Assembly (NCBI GenBank): GCA_965262365.1
Contig: OZ253541.1
Location: 2,294,001 to 2,358,000 of the forward strand
DNA: 64,000 bases
Origin: UBA6522 sp965262365
Lineage (GTDB): Bacteria > Pseudomonadota > Gammaproteobacteria > Steroidobacterales > Rariloculaceae
Direction: 5' to 3'
This document shows, piece by piece, positions 47,165 to 56,079 of this stretch (positions within the stretch are counted from its first letter, which is position 1; every line of letters starts with the position of its first letter). The position numbers and the translations under genes were made by a program. Under the pieces are notes generated by a model. It was given only the letters and a program-made list of their open reading frames with translations, ran no database searches and was not told the DNA's origin.

Positions 47165-47868
47165 CCGCTCCGGGTGCTTCCTCGCCTGTTCGGCTATCCA
47201 CTGCTGTTTCGTGCACGTGGTTGTGGAACTCAGCGTTTCCTCCAGCGTGTCCCATCAGTGGGTCTGTACAAATGACGCCCCGCTTCCCTCCAGCGGGTCC
47301 CGATGGCCACGGTTCCCCGCCTTCACAGGTACTATCAAGGCGCCAAGACTTCCTGCTCCGCATGGCCTTCGGCTTATTGATTCGCCATCCGGTTCCGCGG
47401 GGTGCCTGCCCTGTTCGTGTCCGCCCAAGGCGCTCCCGCCACCCTGCAGGCTCGGCGACGGGCCAGGGCCTACATTGTTCACGCTGGCCTCCCCGTTCCA
47501 GCGGTCTCGCCCACGGGCAAGAGCAGGATCTCCCAGGTTCCCTGACGATCCATCCCGTGACTCTGCGCCGGTCCACGACCCCAGACGACCCTTCGCGCCT
47601 CGCCTATAGCGGCGCTTCCAGTGCTGCCCCCGGCCAGTTAACACCGAAGGCGTCATCGATTCCGATTTCGAGGCTTCCTCCGCCGCTTCATCACCTGCTG
47701 TCTACGCTTCACGACGGGCGTTGCCGCGCGCCACGCAAGACTCGCTTCCGGCTGGCGGTCTGCGCCTTTGCCGGGCGGGAGTCAAACCCGCTGGATCGCT
47801 ACGAGAGGTTTCAGTATCAATTCATAGCATTCTCCTCTCCAGGGCTTACCCTGGCGCAATAACTGTTC
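46572..47868 (-). mobile_element. Group II intron, 3'-truncated
   Basis: A reverse transcriptase start (46572-47164) is preceded on the minus strand by about 700 bases that look like intron RNA, not protein. The RNA side begins near 47868 with TTGCGCC, similar to the GUGYG 5' end of group II introns, and contains stem-forming GC-rich segments. The second half of the reverse transcriptase and domains V-VI are missing, so it cannot splice or move. Confidence 0.65.
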
Positions 47869-48559
47869 GTTCAGCGGGTGACGGTGACGAAGCAGACGAT
47901 GCAATCCTGCGTTTTACCGGGCCGTGCCCGCCATCGATTCCTGTCTTCATCGCTACATCACCTCTTGACCGAACAAAAACTGGAATTGCGCGTTTTCATG
48001 GGGAAAAGGATACTGGAACGGAGAGTATTGTCAACGCAATAATCAACACGAGAAAACGTAGTGACGCGTAGTAACGAGTGGTTGGCGCTGCAAGAGTTCT
48101 ACACATTTCCCCCACAAACGCAGGCACAATGCGGGTTTCAGCGTAGTAACGCGTAACTACGCGTAGGACTGGTGATCATTCGCAGACATAACCGTCAATC
48201 GCGTCGCCGAATCAATCTACCTACAGCCATACAGACCAGAAAAGACCCTGTTATTCCATAAGCTATAGAAGTCAGTCCACAATCATAGGCTGCCGACCTT
48301 TTCTCCGTGTCAACACCCTGACAACACCGCGTCCCGAGCGCCGACAAGGCCGTTGATCGGGCCGTTTTCGTGTGCCATTTTCGGGCCATGGCCCCCCCCC
48401 GGAACACCCCCTTCACCGGCCCCATTCGATGTCCGCGAGCACCGCGCCCATGCCGCTATCCCCGCGATTCTGTTCAAGGGCCGATTGTACTGCCGCCCGC
48501 TATTGGCTTCGTCCGCCCCAGGCGCGAAGAAGGCAAATGACCGGGACGCCGGTCGCGGC
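47869..48559. other. Spacer with short related repeats
   Basis: No convincing gene is present. Two related blocks, CGTAGTGACGCGTAGTAACG near 48057 and CGTAGTAACGCGTAACTACG near 48143, share the motif CGTAGTRACGCGTA; the second is partly palindromic. Such blocks could be recombinase or replication-protein binding sites at the left end of the accessory island. A possible minus-strand small membrane protein (48195-48389, SIAYGITGSFLVCMAVG) has weak support. Confidence 0.45.
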
Positions 48560-49206
48560 CTACGGGGCGGTCAATCCCCAATGCAACACCCAGCCGGGGG
48601 TATTCCGGAGGCGCCGACGCCTGCAGCTCGCCTCGTAGGATTCCAGAAATTCGTCCAGCACCGGCTCAAATTCCCGCGCGACGGCATCTTTGCGAACCGC
48701 TCCTTTCCCAAGGACTTGCGAGATCGCCATTGTCCAATGTCCGAGATGGTGTTTTTGATCATCCCGGCCCGGTACTTCGGTGTCTTCGGCACCGCATCGT
48801 TGAGCAGCGATGCGAAACTCTCCGAGTGGAACGTTTCGCCCGGCCCGGAAGGCAGCAGGTTCGCCAGCCGCTCCATCGTCCCATGGCCAATGTCGTCGGT
48901 CTGTCTGTTGAACCTTTCCCGCAGCTTGATTTCCAGCCGCGACGGCCCGGCCGCGGCGAGATCGGTGACCACCCGCACAACGAAGGCGGCCGTCAGATAG
49001 ATCAGGACGAGCATCAGCACGCGCTTTAACGCGTCTTCGCCGATGCTGAAGCCAATCCCGAAAACCGACACGGAGTCCGTCGACAACGGCACGATCGCCA
49101 CCAGAAACCCGATCAGCGACATGACTTGCAGCAATCGTCTCGCGCCGATGGTTCCCTGCGAGAGCTTTTCCACCGCCGCGGCCGCGCCCTCTGCGTGCCG
49201 GTTCAT
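48560..49206 (-). CDS. Membrane protein of unknown function, probably frameshifted near its end
   Basis: ATG 49206 begins MNRHAEGAAAAVEKLSQGTI. Two membrane segments follow (LLQVMSLIGFLVAIVPLSTD and VLMLVLIYLTAAFVVRVVTD), then a cytosolic or periplasmic part (PSRLEIKLRERFNRQTDDIG). The frame reaching 48571 ends in poor sequence (NPTRRAAGVGASGIPPAG). A different frame over the last 150 bases gives VAREFEPVLDEFLESYEASC and a stop at 48560, which looks more like protein, so an indel near 48720 is likely. Unknown family. Confidence 0.5.
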
Positions 49207-49246
49207 TGTCCCCTCTTCGGGCCAAGCCAACACACCGCACCACGCC

Positions 49247-49969
49247 TCAGTGCGCGATGCGGCGGCCATGGTACGGGCGCACCGACGCGCATCCCCACAA
49301 GCCGTCCCGCGCCGTCGTTCCGCCAACCGTTCCCCGTCCGAGCCGTTCTGCCGCACCCGCGCCCCGGGACTCCTTGATCTCGTTCAGGTCCTGCACCATT
49401 CCGACGATCAGTTCCGGCGCCATCGTGTCCAGTAGGTCCAGGCCTTCCTCGGACAGCCGGCTCGCGCCGTTCGCCGCCGCGTACAGCGTCTGCATCACCT
49501 GCAGCGCCTCAAGCACATTTAGGTCGTTGCTCGCCTCGATTCGCGCCCAGGCGCCGGGGCGCAACCGCATGGCGCGAAAAAATCCACCGATCCGCGGTTT
49601 CCAGATCACCGCGTGCGTGCACCCGTCGACTTCCAGCACCGGACCGTAGAACCCGGGTTCGTCCGCGAGCGTCCGGATGACCCCGTTGCAGTGCCTGATC
49701 ACCGCCGACTCGAACACCCGCGCCGCGTCGTTGTCTTCGAACCCGGTGCCCTCGCCCAGAACATGCGCCATCCATTCCGAGAGCGGCACCCTCTCCGGTT
49801 GCAGCGCCAGCCCCGCCACGAACCCGTCCATCTCCACGACCGACATCGCGCCGCCTTCGACGGACAGTATCCCCAGCATGCCCGCCAGCCAGTCGAGTTC
49901 CTCGTTCACGTCATGGGCGGCTTCCTCGAGCACCGTGCACTGGGCGTCGCCCCGCCGAATACCGCTCAT
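49247..49969 (-). CDS. UPF0149 (YecA-like) family protein
   Basis: The protein has 240 aa from ATG 49969, whose first bases overlap the stop of the upstream gene (ATGA). The start shows the family hallmark of a DGFVAGLALQPERVPLSEWM motif (residues about 45-65). IGGFFRAMRLRPGAWARIEA follows near the middle, equal to the GFMxGxxLRPEAW segment of UPF0149 proteins. No SEC-C zinc motif is present at the C-terminus. The biochemical role of the family is unclear. It is the second gene of a two-gene operon. Confidence 0.7.
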   Translation of the reverse strand: MSGIRRGDAQCTVLEEAAHDVNEELDWLAGMLGILSVEGGAMSVVEMDGFVAGLALQPERVPLSEWMAHVLGEGTGFEDNDAARVFESAVIRHCNGVIRTLADEPGFYGPVLEVDGCTHAVIWKPRIGGFFRAMRLRPGAWARIEASNDLNVLEALQVMQTLYAAANGASRLSEEGLDLLDTMAPELIVGMVQDLNEIKESRGAGAAERLGRGTVGGTTARDGLWGCASVRPYHGRRIAH

Positions 49970-50253
49970 GGCTTCGGGTTCTTCGTCGCCACGAAACCGG
50001 TCGCGCCCTTGCCTCGGGCTCGGCGGATCGTATAGCCGTAGACGCCCAGATTGAACTTCTGATCCCCGGCGATTCCGGCCACCGCTTCCTCGATCTTTAC
50101 CGCCACCGGGTCCGCTTTCGCCGCCGAGGCGGTAGCCTGTTGCGCGAGCCACTTGCCGAAAACTTCCTCGCCCAGTTCCTCGCCGACCGATCGGCGCAGT
50201 GCGGTCAGTTTTCTCGCCTGTCCCTTGGTGAGCATTTTTTCGTCAATGGCCAT
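49966..50253 (-). CDS. Small basic protein, unknown function
   Basis: The 95-aa protein starts MAIDEKMLTKGQARKLTALR. A helical basic N-terminal half (SVGEELGEEVFGKWLAQQ) is followed by a short beta-like end (KFNLGVYGYTIRRARGKGAT). It is coupled to the UPF0149-like gene through a 4-bp stop/start overlap. I do not recognise a family; the size and charge would suit a nucleic-acid-binding or regulatory partner, but that is a guess. Confidence 0.65.
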   Translation of the reverse strand: MAIDEKMLTKGQARKLTALRRSVGEELGEEVFGKWLAQQATASAAKADPVAVKIEEAVAGIAGDQKFNLGVYGYTIRRARGKGATGFVATKNPKP

Positions 50254-50467
50254 CTGTCTTTCTCCCTTTGCCGGCCTCCCGTCGGCCGTTCGCCCGCGAT
50301 CATACCCGCTCTCGCCTTGTCACGGCCGCATTCCGTGTGCCGTTTTCCCTTCTCCCTGCCCTGACGCCGACGAAAGGCCGGGTCTGGCCGCGACCGGGAC
50401 GGAGGTCGGAGTCCGGAGAGGGGTGCCGGCCCCACAACCCATCCGCGGCACGAGGGAGGCGGCAACG

Positions 50468-50800
50468 ATGAGCAGACACACGGACAGGCGCGGCCCTGCG
50501 TCGACGTTCCTGATCCACTTTTTCGGACGCGGCCTGGTGGACGAGGGGCGGTGCTACGCAGTGGAAAGATTTACCGGCCTCAGCAACGGAGACATTCGCC
50601 GCCGGGTCGTCGAGACTACCGGGGCGAAGAAGGCTCGCGGGCGGGCGAAACCCGAGGTGGCCACGTTCGACGAGGTCCGGGACATGCGCCCGGCCTACAA
50701 CGAGATCGTTGTGTGTACGGCCCTCGGAACGCGCTCCGGCGTGCAAAAGTGGGGCTGGTCCGTCTGCGGTCTGGGTGCCGAGCGCCGCCAACGCCGCTGA
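50468..50800 (+). CDS. Small protein of unknown function (accessory-module leader gene)
   Basis: The 110-aa protein starts at ATG 50468. It contains FLIHFFGRGLVDEGRCYAVE then RFTGLSNGDIRRRVVETTGA, a basic KKARGRAKPE linker, and YNEIVVCTALGTRSGVQKWG. It is not recognised. The 60 bases before and the first ten codons are repeated, diverged, at 9545-9650, where the rest of the gene is lost. It lies 72 bases upstream of the zinc-ribbon gene on the same strand, and fragments of both genes are also neighbours at 9.6 kb. This supports their belonging to one module. Confidence 0.6.
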   Translation: MSRHTDRRGPASTFLIHFFGRGLVDEGRCYAVERFTGLSNGDIRRRVVETTGAKKARGRAKPEVATFDEVRDMRPAYNEIVVCTALGTRSGVQKWGWSVCGLGAERRQRR

Positions 50801-50872
50801 GCGGCGCCGTGCGAACGTTCCGCCGGCCCGCCGGCCGGCACCGTGTTGCCACCTTCCGGGGAGAATGATTCC

Positions 50873-50953
50873 GTGCCGTACCGCGATATCGAAACCGCGC
50901 GCGCTCGCGGACGTGAGCGCTATCGCCGCCGCATCGCCGAGCGTGCCGCCCTG
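50873..50953 (+). pseudogene. Zinc-ribbon array protein, 5' part (split by transposon)
   Basis: GTG 50873 (with GGGGAG before it) starts MPYRDIETARARGRERYRRR then IAERAAL. The frame then enters the transposon end at 50955. Joining 50954 to 54451 restores an unbroken frame, reading AAL-GLCPRCGARP. The remaining 3' part is at 54447-55388. Confidence 0.8.
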
Positions 50954-51253
50954 GTGTTGTTGGGCAGATTATTCCACTGACCCACCGCGCCTTTTGGTCG
51001 GATTATCTTCTTGGTGAAACAACTGACGTGGTGGAGTAATCCGGCACGGTCAAGTCGGCGTTGACGCAGCGTTATCCATGGGCTGTCCACGGGCGCGGGC
51101 CCTGGGTCAGCCATGTCGCCGGTGGGCAGGCGGTGGATAACGCGGTGCTGGCGCGACGGACGTGGGGGCGGGGCACTGGGTTAACCTGAGCGCTTCCCGG
51201 ATGAAAAGGGAGGGTGGCCCGCGCGGGACGGCGTTCCCGCCGGGCCGTGGCCG

Positions 51254-51877
51254 GTGCAGCTTCGGTATCAATCGGGGCTAACCGGCGAGCAATACGTTAA
51301 ACGCCGTGCATGGTGCGATGCAACCCTCAAGCGGTGTCCGAATCATCCGCGCGGCGGTTGTTCCTTCGCCCGCCACGGGACCTACCCGCGCAAGCGCCCG
51401 CGCGGGGCGCGCGTTGCCCGCTGGTACTGTCCCGAGAGTCACATGACGTTCAGCCTGTTGCCGGACTGCCTGGCGGCGAGGCTGGGGGGCACGCTGCAGG
51501 CGATCGAAGAGGCGGTGGCGGCGGCGGAGGCCGCGCCCAGTCTCACCAAGGCGGCCGACGCGCTGCGGCGCGACGCGGTGCATCTGCCCGGGGCGATGCG
51601 CTGGCTGGTCCGCCGGGTGCGGGCGGTGCATGGGAACCTGACGGCGGTTCGGGGGCTGTGCCCGGAGCGGTTCCTCGAATGCGCCGCGGAGGTGGGGGCG
51701 TTCCGGGAGCGGCTGAAGACCGAGGCGGTGCTGGTGGGGCTGCGCGGGCAGTGCGAGGGGCAACTGGCGCAGCTGGCGCCGCCGTTGGGTTTTTGCCCTG
51801 ACGCGCCGGCGGCGGCAACCGCCTTACCGATGGTTCAACACGAAGCGGGGCCTGATCCACCGGCTTCGGAGCGCTAA
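51254..51877 (+). CDS. Transposon zinc-binding helix-turn-helix protein
   Basis: The protein has 207 aa from GTG 51254. Residues 28-70 hold a Cys/His group (CPNHPRGGC, RHGTYPRK, RWYCPESHMTFSLLPDCLAA). This resembles the zinc-ribbon plus TFSLLP pattern found at the start of many transposases, where it binds element ends. The rest is an Ala-rich helical domain. The function is inferred from this pattern and from its position first in the transposon operon. It ends 47 bases before the DDE transposase. Confidence 0.6.
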   Translation: MQLRYQSGLTGEQYVKRRAWCDATLKRCPNHPRGGCSFARHGTYPRKRPRGARVARWYCPESHMTFSLLPDCLAARLGGTLQAIEEAVAAAEAAPSLTKAADALRRDAVHLPGAMRWLVRRVRAVHGNLTAVRGLCPERFLECAAEVGAFRERLKTEAVLVGLRGQCEGQLAQLAPPLGFCPDAPAAATALPMVQHEAGPDPPASER

Positions 51878-51924
51878 CGTGGCCAGCGTGAACCGCGCAA
51901 GACCCCGGGGAGGCCACCGAGACC

Positions 51925-53244
51925 ATGACCGAACACGATGAGAAGCTGCGAGAAGCCGTGGCGCTGTTCCGCTACGGGCTGATCGCGGATCCGGTGCACC
52001 TGCCGCGCGGCACCCGCGGCATGGGCGGGAAGCTTAAGGAAAAGGCCGCGGCGAGCTACACGATCCCCGGCACGCACCGCACCCGGGTGGCCGCGGAGAC
52101 GATACGCCACTGGCTGACGATGTACCGCTACGGCGGGTTCGAGGCACTGTACCCCAAGCTGCGCTCGGACCTGGGCCAGCCCCGGCGCATGCCCGCGGAA
52201 GTCGCCGAGGCGCTGGTGGCGATCAAGACCCGGCACCGCGGCTACTCCGTGCGCGCGGTGATCGCCCACGCCGCCGAGCACGGGCTGGTGAGCGAGGCGG
52301 CGATGCCCTCGCCGTCGACCGTGCAGCGGTTGCTGCGCCGCGAGCGGCTGAGCGGGCGCATCGGGGCCGAGGCGCCGGTGACGGACCGGCGCCGCTTTAA
52401 TTATTTACGGGCGGGGCAGCTCTGGATGAGCGACGTGATGCACGGGCCGAAGGTCCCTGACGGTCGGCGCCGGCGCAAGACCTATCTCATCGCCTTCATC
52501 GACGACGCCACCCGCGTCATTCCCCACGCCGCGTTCGCGTTCGCCGAAAACACCGCCGCGTTCCTGCCGGTGTTCAAGCACGCGCTGCTGAGGCGCGGGT
52601 TGCCCGAGCGCCTTTTTGTCGACAACGGGGCGAATTACCGCTCCCGTCAGCTCGCGCTGGTGTGCGCCAAGCTCGGCATTGCGCTCATCCATGCCCGCCC
52701 GTATCAGCCGGCCGCGAAGGGCAAGATCGAACGCTGGTTCCGCACCCTGCGGGCCGGCTGGCTGCGCCACCTGGAGCTGGAGGCGATCGACGGGATCGAG
52801 GCGCTGAACCGCGCCCTGGCCGGCTGGGTGGAGGGCGAATACCACCAGTCCCCGCACCGCGGGCTGGACGGGCAGACCCCGCTGGACCGCTGGGCCGGGA
52901 CCGGCGCCGAGGTGCGTTACCCGGACGCCGCCGGGCTGGATCTGGAGGAGCTGTTCCTGTTCGAGACCAAACGCCGCGTCATGAAGGACCGCACCCTGAG
53001 TCTGCACGGACAGCTTTACGAGGCCGACGCCACCCTCATCGGGTGCACCGTCACCGTGCGATACGATCCCGCCGCCCCGCCGAGCCGGGCGCTGCAAGTG
53101 GTGCACGAGGGCCGCCCCGCGGGCCTGGCCACGCCCCTGGACGCCTACGCCAACACCGCCGTGAAACGCGGGTGCATCGAGCGCGGGGACCCCGAACCGC
53201 CGCGCTCGCGGCTGAGCATCCGCCGACTGAAGGAGGAAGAGTAA
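51925..53244 (+). CDS. DDE transposase/integrase (rve with Mu-type C-terminal domain)
   Basis: The protein has 439 aa. An N-terminal helix-turn-helix (TIRHWLTMYRYGGFEALYPK) precedes the retroviral-integrase-like core: QLWMSDVMHGP (first Asp), LFVDNGANYRSRQL (second Asp) and PYQPAAKGKIERWFRTLRAG (Glu). A C-terminal beta domain (MKDRTLSLHGQLYEADATLI) resembles the Mu transposase C-terminal domain of TniA/TnsB-like enzymes. It cuts and joins DNA ends of the element. Its stop overlaps the ATPase start (TAATG). Confidence 0.9.
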   Translation: MTEHDEKLREAVALFRYGLIADPVHLPRGTRGMGGKLKEKAAASYTIPGTHRTRVAAETIRHWLTMYRYGGFEALYPKLRSDLGQPRRMPAEVAEALVAIKTRHRGYSVRAVIAHAAEHGLVSEAAMPSPSTVQRLLRRERLSGRIGAEAPVTDRRRFNYLRAGQLWMSDVMHGPKVPDGRRRRKTYLIAFIDDATRVIPHAAFAFAENTAAFLPVFKHALLRRGLPERLFVDNGANYRSRQLALVCAKLGIALIHARPYQPAAKGKIERWFRTLRAGWLRHLELEAIDGIEALNRALAGWVEGEYHQSPHRGLDGQTPLDRWAGTGAEVRYPDAAGLDLEELFLFETKRRVMKDRTLSLHGQLYEADATLIGCTVTVRYDPAAPPSRALQVVHEGRPAGLATPLDAYANTAVKRGCIERGDPEPPRSRLSIRRLKEEE

Positions 53245-54044
53245 TGTACCTGCGCCACTTCGCGCTCACCCGCCTGCCGTTCGAAACCCCCGCGCACACC
53301 GACGAGCTGTTCCGCTGCGACTCCCACCGCGAGGCCGAGGCGCGGCTCAAGCACCTCATCGATCTGCGCGGCATCGGGCTGCTGACCGGAGAGCCCGGCA
53401 GCGGCAAGACCAGCGTGTGCCGCCACGTCACCGGCGCGCTGCACCCGGGGCTTTACCGGGTCTGCTACGTGGCGCTGTCCACCGGCAACGTGATGGACAT
53501 GTACAAGAGCATCGGCTGGGAACTGGGCCTGCCCACCGAACACGCCCGCGCCTCAGCGTATCGCGCCATCCAGGCCGAGATCACCCGCCTGGTCGGGGAG
53601 GCCAAGCAACAGCCGGTGCTCGTCGTCGACGAGGCTCAGCACCTCAGAAGCGACGTGATCGAGGACCTCAGGCTGCTGACCAACTTCGACATGGACACCG
53701 CCCCCAGGCTGTGCCTGGTGCTCATCGGGCTGACCGGACTGCGCCAGCGCCTGAGCATGGCCGTGCACGAATCGATGCAACAGCGACTCATCGTGCAACA
53801 CCACCTGCGCGGGCTCACGCGCGAGGAACTGGACCCCTACCTCGCCCATCGCCTGCGCCTGGCCGGCTGTGAACTGCCCCTGTTCGATCCCCCCGCCATC
53901 GAGGCGCTGTACCAGAGCGCCCGCGGGCTGCCGCGGCTCATCAACCGCATCGCCCACTACGCGCTCTCGGCCGCGGCGGTGGAGGAGGCTCGCACCGTGG
54001 ACGCCGAGCACCTGGCCCGCGCCGTGGAGGATGTGCGCCCATGA
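53244..54044 (+). CDS. AAA ATPase, TniB/ExeA-like transposition protein
   Basis: The protein has 266 aa. Walker A GLLTGEPGSGKTSVCRHVTG (residues about 45-60), Walker B PVLVVDEAQHLRSDVIEDLR and a sensor region (LCLVLIGLTGLRQRLSM) are followed by a small helical lid domain (SARGLPRLINRIAHYALSAA). The start MYLRHFALTRLPFETPAHTD is typical for ExeA-like ATPases linked to transposases. By analogy with TniB, TnsC and MuB it should select target DNA and stimulate the transposase. It overlaps both neighbours by one to four bases. Confidence 0.88.
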   Translation: MYLRHFALTRLPFETPAHTDELFRCDSHREAEARLKHLIDLRGIGLLTGEPGSGKTSVCRHVTGALHPGLYRVCYVALSTGNVMDMYKSIGWELGLPTEHARASAYRAIQAEITRLVGEAKQQPVLVVDEAQHLRSDVIEDLRLLTNFDMDTAPRLCLVLIGLTGLRQRLSMAVHESMQQRLIVQHHLRGLTREELDPYLAHRLRLAGCELPLFDPPAIEALYQSARGLPRLINRIAHYALSAAAVEEARTVDAEHLARAVEDVRP

Positions 54045-54250
54045 TCGACCCCGATCCCTGGCCCGAGCGGATCAGCGACGAGGCCGCCGCGAACATGGCC
54101 GAGTGCCTTCAGCGCATCGCCTATGACTTCGAAGGCCGCTACTACGGCCAGATCAGGCGCCACACGGAATCCATGCGCCCACCCCCGTGCCCCGCCGAGT
54201 CCTGCCACGAACGCCAGCTGCACCTGTTCGGCGAACCGCGACCGTTCTGA
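54041..54250 (+). CDS. Small transposon protein, unknown function
   Basis: The 69-aa protein starts MIDPDPWPERISDEAAANMA. It overlaps the ATPase stop by four bases (ATGA), so it is translated together with it. The end has two Cys (PPPCPAESCHERQLHLFG). The family is not recognised. Fixed position after the ATPase suggests a helper in transposition or target choice. Confidence 0.6.
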   Translation: MIDPDPWPERISDEAAANMAECLQRIAYDFEGRYYGQIRRHTESMRPPPCPAESCHERQLHLFGEPRPF

Positions 54251-54446
54251 AGCCTCGCCCAAACGGACCCGCCACCGCCCGGCCGATCCTCCGGATCGAA
54301 CCGGGCCGGACCTGCTCAAACTCCCAACCTCCGTCGCGTCGGCCAGCCTGCGACAGTCGGCAAAAACAAAATAATGTGACCAACCCAGTCTCAACCGTGA
54401 CCGGATAATCCGACAAATCCTTGTCGGTTTAATCTGCCCAACAACA

Positions 54447-55388
54447 CTGGGTCTGTGCCCGCGCTGCGGCGCGCGTCCCGTGGCCCCCGGCAGGGCCACC
54501 TGCGACCCGTGCGCTGAGAAGAGACGCGCAGCCGACCGGGCACGCGCCGGGAAACGCCGTCAGGCCGGCATCAAGCGCGTCCGCAACCCCGAGGCCCGCA
54601 AGGCAGAGTACCGGCGCGCCCGGCAACGCGCCGAGGATCGCCTGGCGCGGGGAATCTGCTCGAAGTGCGGCCGCCGCCCGAACGAGCCGGACCGGCGCCT
54701 GTGCGCCACCTGCGGTGAGCGAAGGCGACAGCGCGAACGCGAACGATACGCGCAAGCCCGGGCTGCGGGCCTCGCCTACGGTGGCAAGAACCAGACGGCA
54801 AAACGGGCCCAGGCCCGCAGGCGCACCCGCGACCGCCAGCGCGCGCGCCGGAAATCCTCGCTCTGCATCCGTTGCGGGAGACGACCGCCTGTCAAGGCCG
54901 GATCGAGCTGCACGACATGCCTGGAGAACCGCCGGGCGTCGGACCGGCAGACGTACGCCGAGCGCCGGGCCGCGGGACTTTGTACGCGCTGCGGCAAGCG
55001 CACGTTCGAGGGCGCGCCGGTCTGCGGCCCGTGCACCGTGCTCGAGGACCGTTATCGGGACACGAAGAACGACGCCAGCCGGCGGCGCTATGATGACCGG
55101 CGTACCGCGTGGGTCTGTACCCGGTGCGGCAGCCGGCCGTCCTACGGAGCCTCGCGTTGCGAGGATTGCGCGAAACGCGACTTGGAGCGCTCCGGGCAGG
55201 TGAAGGTCCTGCCGGTGTATCCGCCGAGCTTCACCGTCGTGGAGCGCGACACGGGAATCGGGCACGGGACCTGGGATTCGTGGGAGGAGGTGGCCATCGC
55301 GCTGTCCTTCGCGCGGCTCTCGCTGGAGGACGTGGACGTGCACATCGACCACGCCCCGATGCACGCCATCTACAACATGTTCGGCTGA
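54447..55388 (+). pseudogene. Zinc-ribbon array protein, 3' part (split by transposon)
   Basis: Together with 50873-50953 this would encode about 340 aa. After GLCPRCGARPVAPGRATCDP the protein repeats a unit of two CxxC pairs joined by 9-12 residues, followed by a basic helix (ENRRASDRQTYAERRAAGL). CxxC pairs can be seen near residues 29, 45, 97, 113, 163, 180, 204, 220, 256 and 270 of the joined protein, about five ribbons. The end (DTGIGHGTWDSWEEVAIALS to HAIYNMFG) is a different, acidic domain. Short basic linkers suggest nucleic-acid binding. A degraded copy of one unit exists at 9.69-9.78 kb. An internal start might still give a partial product. Confidence 0.78.
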
Positions 55389-55431
55389 CACCTATATATA
55401 AGGCGCGCCAGCCGGCCCGCCTTCCGATTCG

Positions 55432-55878
55432 TCAGCCGTCCGCCCCTTTCCCTTTCCGCGGTTTCCGTAGCGGCACGCACAGGTCCGTGACCAGGTGCTC
55501 CGCCGCCGTCTCCCACGGCGTGTTGCGGTACAGCTCCATGCACGGGCGCTGCGCCACCACCTCGCCGGTGCCCGTCAGCCACTCGTCGAACAGCCGCCGG
55601 TACGCCTGCCCGATCCCCTCGTGCGGCCCCAGCAGCCGGTACACCGCGTGGCGCCCGCCGTCCACCGCATCGAGTTCGATCCCCGGCGGCGGCCGTTCAT
55701 GGGTGAACAACTCCACCGCCAACTTCCAGTACCAACGCCGCGGCGAGGTGCCCGGGCGCTGGAACGACAGCGTCAACAACCGCCCGGTCGGCACTTCGAT
55801 CAGGGCCGCCCACTTCAACACCCGCTCGAAACCCGGCCGCACTTCGGGCAGGGGACCCGCCTCGCGGATGCACGCCAC
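55432..55878 (-). CDS. GyrI-like (AraC effector-binding fold) small-molecule-binding domain protein
   Basis: 148 aa are read from GTG 55878. The segments VDGGRHAVYRLLGPHEGIGQ, FDEWLTGTGEVVAQRPCMEL, YRNTPWETA and LVTDLCVPLRKP match the second half of GyrI-like domains (R/YAV-hxGPxxxi, P-xxE-xYxN). Twelve more codons upstream read IDVQIRNLAAIR, as expected for the family start (M-DV-I), but the codon at 55912-55914 is ATC, not ATG. So either ATC or GTG starts translation, or the gene has lost its start. Such proteins bind small hydrophobic ligands. It is convergent with the zinc-ribbon gene. Confidence 0.7.
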   Translation of the reverse strand: MACIREAGPLPEVRPGFERVLKWAALIEVPTGRLLTLSFQRPGTSPRRWYWKLAVELFTHERPPPGIELDAVDGGRHAVYRLLGPHEGIGQAYRRLFDEWLTGTGEVVAQRPCMELYRNTPWETAAEHLVTDLCVPLRKPRKGKGADG

Positions 55879-56079
55879 CCGAATCGCCGCCAGGTTCCTG
55901 ATCTGAACGTCGATGGCTTCACTCCCGTGCGGTCCGCGGACCTGGCATCTTAGCGCACGTACCGGTGGCCGGTACCGGGCCGTTCGCGCGCAAGTGTTGG
56001 GGCCGGGCCCGGAGAGGGCAAGCCCCCCGGGACATAGAGAGAGGCTCCGGGGATTTTCATACCGACTGCGGAGGCCGCC

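Larger units (their letters stand above)
50955..54446 (+). mobile_element. TniA/TniB-like transposon
   Basis: The element is 3492 bp. Terminal inverted repeats are perfect over 17 bp: TGTTGTTGGGCAGATTA at 50955-50971 and its reverse complement at 54430-54446. A 4-bp direct repeat CTGG (50951-50954 and 54447-54450) is the target duplication. Further inside, GTCGGATTATC (about 50997) and related copies in both ends look like extra transposase sites. Genes in order: zinc-finger protein, DDE transposase, AAA ATPase and a small ORF, the last three overlapping. TGT...ACA ends and the transposase/ATPase pair recall Tn552/Tn5053/Tn7-type systems. Confidence 0.88.

Noticed and set aside
47745..47830. 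tRNA-like segment (minus strand GCGGGTTTGACTCCCGC)
   Set aside because: It resembles a T-arm, but no acceptor, D-arm or anticodon arm of proper spacing fits. It lies in the likely group II intron RNA region.
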